From Vulcanimicrobiota bacterium (GTDB lineage: Bacteria > Vulcanimicrobiota > Vulcanimicrobiia > Vulcanimicrobiales > Vulcanimicrobiaceae), in NCBI GenBank assembly GCA_003161435.1, contig PMOS01000020.1, positions 194,611 to 258,610 of the forward strand: DNA of 64,000 bases, in the 5' to 3' direction. A model generated the notes under the pieces. That model saw only the letters and a list, made by a program, of their open reading frames with translations. It was not told the DNA's origin and did no database searches. Positions within the stretch are counted from its first letter, which is position 1; every line of letters starts with the position of its first letter. Below, in pieces: positions 62,581 through 64,000 of this stretch. Position numbers and translations under genes: made by a program.

Positions 62581-63740
62581 AGCAACTCGGTGCTGCGCGG
62601 CTCGTCGGCGTCGCCGAAGCGGGCGGGGCGCAGCGGCGAAACATCGAGCGACGTCGCGCGCCCGTCGACGATGATCTCCGCCAGCAGCGCGCCGAGCGCC
62701 GGCGCATGCATGACGCCGTGCCCCGACGACCCGTTGGCGAAGTAGAAGTTCGGCACGCCCGGCGCCGCGCCGAGGATCGCCCGGCCGTCGGGTGACATCT
62801 CGTACAAGCCGCCCCAACAAGCGTCGCGATCGATCTCGACCGCTTCGAGGCACGGGACGCGCTCGCGCGCGACGCGCGTCACGCTCTCGATCCACGCAGG
62901 TTCGACGCTGACGTCGAACGGATCGGCGCCGCCCGCCGACGGAATGAGCATGAGGACGCGTCCGTCACGCACGCGCAGATGGAAGCCGTCGCCCGCGTAG
63001 ATCGTCATCGGCATCGTCGCGGGCAACGCGTCGGTCGGCGCGGTGATCGCGACTTGACGGCGCAGCGGGCTGACGGAGAGTTCGAGGCCGGCCAGCGCCG
63101 CGACGTGTGCAGCCCAAGGGCCCGCTGCGTTGACGACGTTCTGGACCGCGATCTCGTCGCGCTTCGTGCGCACCGTCGCGATCGTTCCGTCGCGTCCGCG
63201 ATCGAAGCCGACGACGTCCGCGTCCCATTCGAAGCGCACGCCGAGCCGCTCCGCGGCGCCCCGATAACCATCGAGGATTTGCAGCGGCCGAATGAAACCG
63301 TCGCTCGGGCAATATGTCCCGCCGCGAACGCCGGCGCCGCGAAGATACGGGTTGATCTGCGCGATCTCGTCGGCATCGACTTCGACCGCATCGTCGACGC
63401 CGTTCGCGCGCTGCACGGCGAGCGCGGCGCGGAGGGCATCCAGCTGCGCGTCGTCCTCGGCGATCCAGAGATACCCGGCGGCGACGAAGCCGCAATCGCC
63501 GCCGGTTTCGTCCGCGAAACGGCGCAGCTTTTCGCGCGCTAGCAGCGATAGCTGTACCTCGGTCGCTCCGGCGAACTGCGCTCGGAAGCCGCCGGTCGCG
63601 CGACCGGTGCTGCCTTCCCCGGCGCGCGGCGCACGATCGAGCACGACGACGTCGCGTACTCCACGCGCCGCCAGATGATACGCGACGCTCGCGCCGACGA
63701 CCCCGCCGCCGACGATCGCGCACGCAGCCGACCGGCTCAA
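62577..63740 (-). CDS. FAD-dependent oxidoreductase (DAO family)
   Basis: 387 residues. The FAD-binding GxGxxG is IVGGGVVGASVAYHLAARGV; later GFIRPLQILDGYRGAAERLG, VNAAGPWAAHVAALAGLEL and NFYFANGSSGHGVMHAPALG close the cofactor site. This is the sarcosine/glycine oxidase or dimethylglycine dehydrogenase-like class; substrate unknown. A TTG start overlaps the stop of the Mrp gene (TTGA), so the two are coupled. Confidence 0.88.
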   Translation of the reverse strand: MSRSAACAIVGGGVVGASVAYHLAARGVRDVVVLDRAPRAGEGSTGRATGGFRAQFAGATEVQLSLLAREKLRRFADETGGDCGFVAAGYLWIAEDDAQLDALRAALAVQRANGVDDAVEVDADEIAQINPYLRGAGVRGGTYCPSDGFIRPLQILDGYRGAAERLGVRFEWDADVVGFDRGRDGTIATVRTKRDEIAVQNVVNAAGPWAAHVAALAGLELSVSPLRRQVAITAPTDALPATMPMTIYAGDGFHLRVRDGRVLMLIPSAGGADPFDVSVEPAWIESVTRVARERVPCLEAVEIDRDACWGGLYEMSPDGRAILGAAPGVPNFYFANGSSGHGVMHAPALGALLAEIIVDGRATSLDVSPLRPARFGDADEPRSTELL

Positions 63741-64000
63741 ATCAGCGAGATCGACTCCGCCGGCTTCGCCGGGCGCTGCGCCATTGCGGCTTGAAGCCGC
63801 TCGGCCAGCACGTCGATCACCGGATGATCGATCTCCTCGACGCGACCGTTGTCGGCTAGCGCCACCAAGTTGGGGTCGATCGGTAATCGGGCGAGGATCG
63901 GCGCGCCGGCGAGCTCGGCGACCTCGTCGGCATAGGACGGACCGAAAACGTCGTAGCGCACGCCGGTATCGGGCGCGACGAAGTACGACATGTTCTCGAC
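63737..64000 (-). CDS. Mrp/ApbC-like iron-sulfur carrier ATPase, C-terminal part (runs off window)
   Basis: The visible 87 residues begin VENMSYFVAPDTGVRYDVFG and continue LAGAPILARLPIDPNLVALA, matching the C-terminal part of Mrp/NBP35 P-loop ATPases. The family's usual CxxC cluster motif in this region (CPxCG) is replaced by APDTG, without cysteine. Cluster carriage by that site is therefore doubtful, as in several Mrp lineages. The ATP-binding domain lies beyond the window edge. It overlaps the DAO gene by four bases. Confidence 0.8.
   Translation of the reverse strand, partial: VENMSYFVAPDTGVRYDVFGPSYADEVAELAGAPILARLPIDPNLVALADNGRVEEIDHPVIDVLAERLQAAMAQRPAKPAESISLI

Overview
This is a 64 kb, high-GC bacterial chromosome segment. 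Short intergenic gaps, frequent GTG/TTG starts and 1-4 base stop/start overlaps are the rule. An outer-membrane-type beta-barrel protein, lipoproteins and secreted proteases suggest a diderm, aerobic, probably terrestrial heterotroph. The gene mix (copper-amine-oxidase-stalk protein, DUF3494 ice-binding-like lipoprotein, S/P- and T/P-rich linkers, leaderless-looking promoters) would fit a lineage such as Eremiobacterota/WPS-2, but that placement is an inference and no 16S gene is present.

Layout: 1-5.7 kb holds the tail of a YncE-like propeller, a minus-strand cluster of ketopantoate-reductase-like, fumarylacetoacetate-hydrolase-like and zinc alcohol dehydrogenase genes, and a divergent tungstate transporter tupABC. 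5.7-10 kb has a MarR regulator with a small secreted protein, a protein with a histone-H1-like tail, a stalk-barrel protein and an ice-binding-like lipoprotein. 9.8-11 kb holds mop and modA; modBC lies 31 kb away at 42.3-43.7 kb. 11-13.6 kb is metY-metX. 13.4-15.5 kb is scarred by an old tandem duplication followed by deletion. 15.4-24.5 kb is a tightly packed operon: a 1458-residue HEPN-motif STAND NTPase, an alpha/beta hydrolase, a membrane protein with DHH-like motifs and an MFS transporter. 24.7 kb is homoserine dehydrogenase. 26-39 kb carries a degenerate diguanylate-cyclase-like sensor, tRNA-Thr(CGT), an old yellow enzyme, a glycogen-debranching enzyme, a nitronate-monooxygenase-like protein and a PAS/GAF/PP2C signalling protein. 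39-42 kb has an IS110 element, a CsoR-like regulator with a permease, and an anti-sigma-like ATPase. 43.8-64 kb includes a receiver protein, FAH, ilvE, an S9 peptidase, a peptide-binding lipoprotein, a zinc metalloprotease, folP with a folK-folE2 fusion, a MetX-like hydrolase, a glycosyltransferase, M48 and metallophosphoesterase proteins, a DAO oxidase and part of Mrp.

Two signals stand out. First, three amino-acid operons (metYX, hom, ilvE) are each preceded by a short ORF rich in codons for the regulated amino acids (Met; Thr/Ile; Leu/Val/Ile). Each ORF starts 6-8 bases after a -10 box, so the transcript would be leaderless. Each has a segment near its end that pairs with the 5' arm of a downstream terminator hairpin: ribosome-controlled attenuation built on leaderless leader peptides. 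Second, the HEPN-STAND operon looks like an undescribed conflict or defence system, and its flanks keep the join left by a roughly 10.5 kb tandem duplication that included it.

Decay is also visible: an internally deleted msrA relic, the tail of a molybdenum oxidoreductase behind modA, fragments of MFS, metX and the STAND gene, and a family of palindromic repeats.
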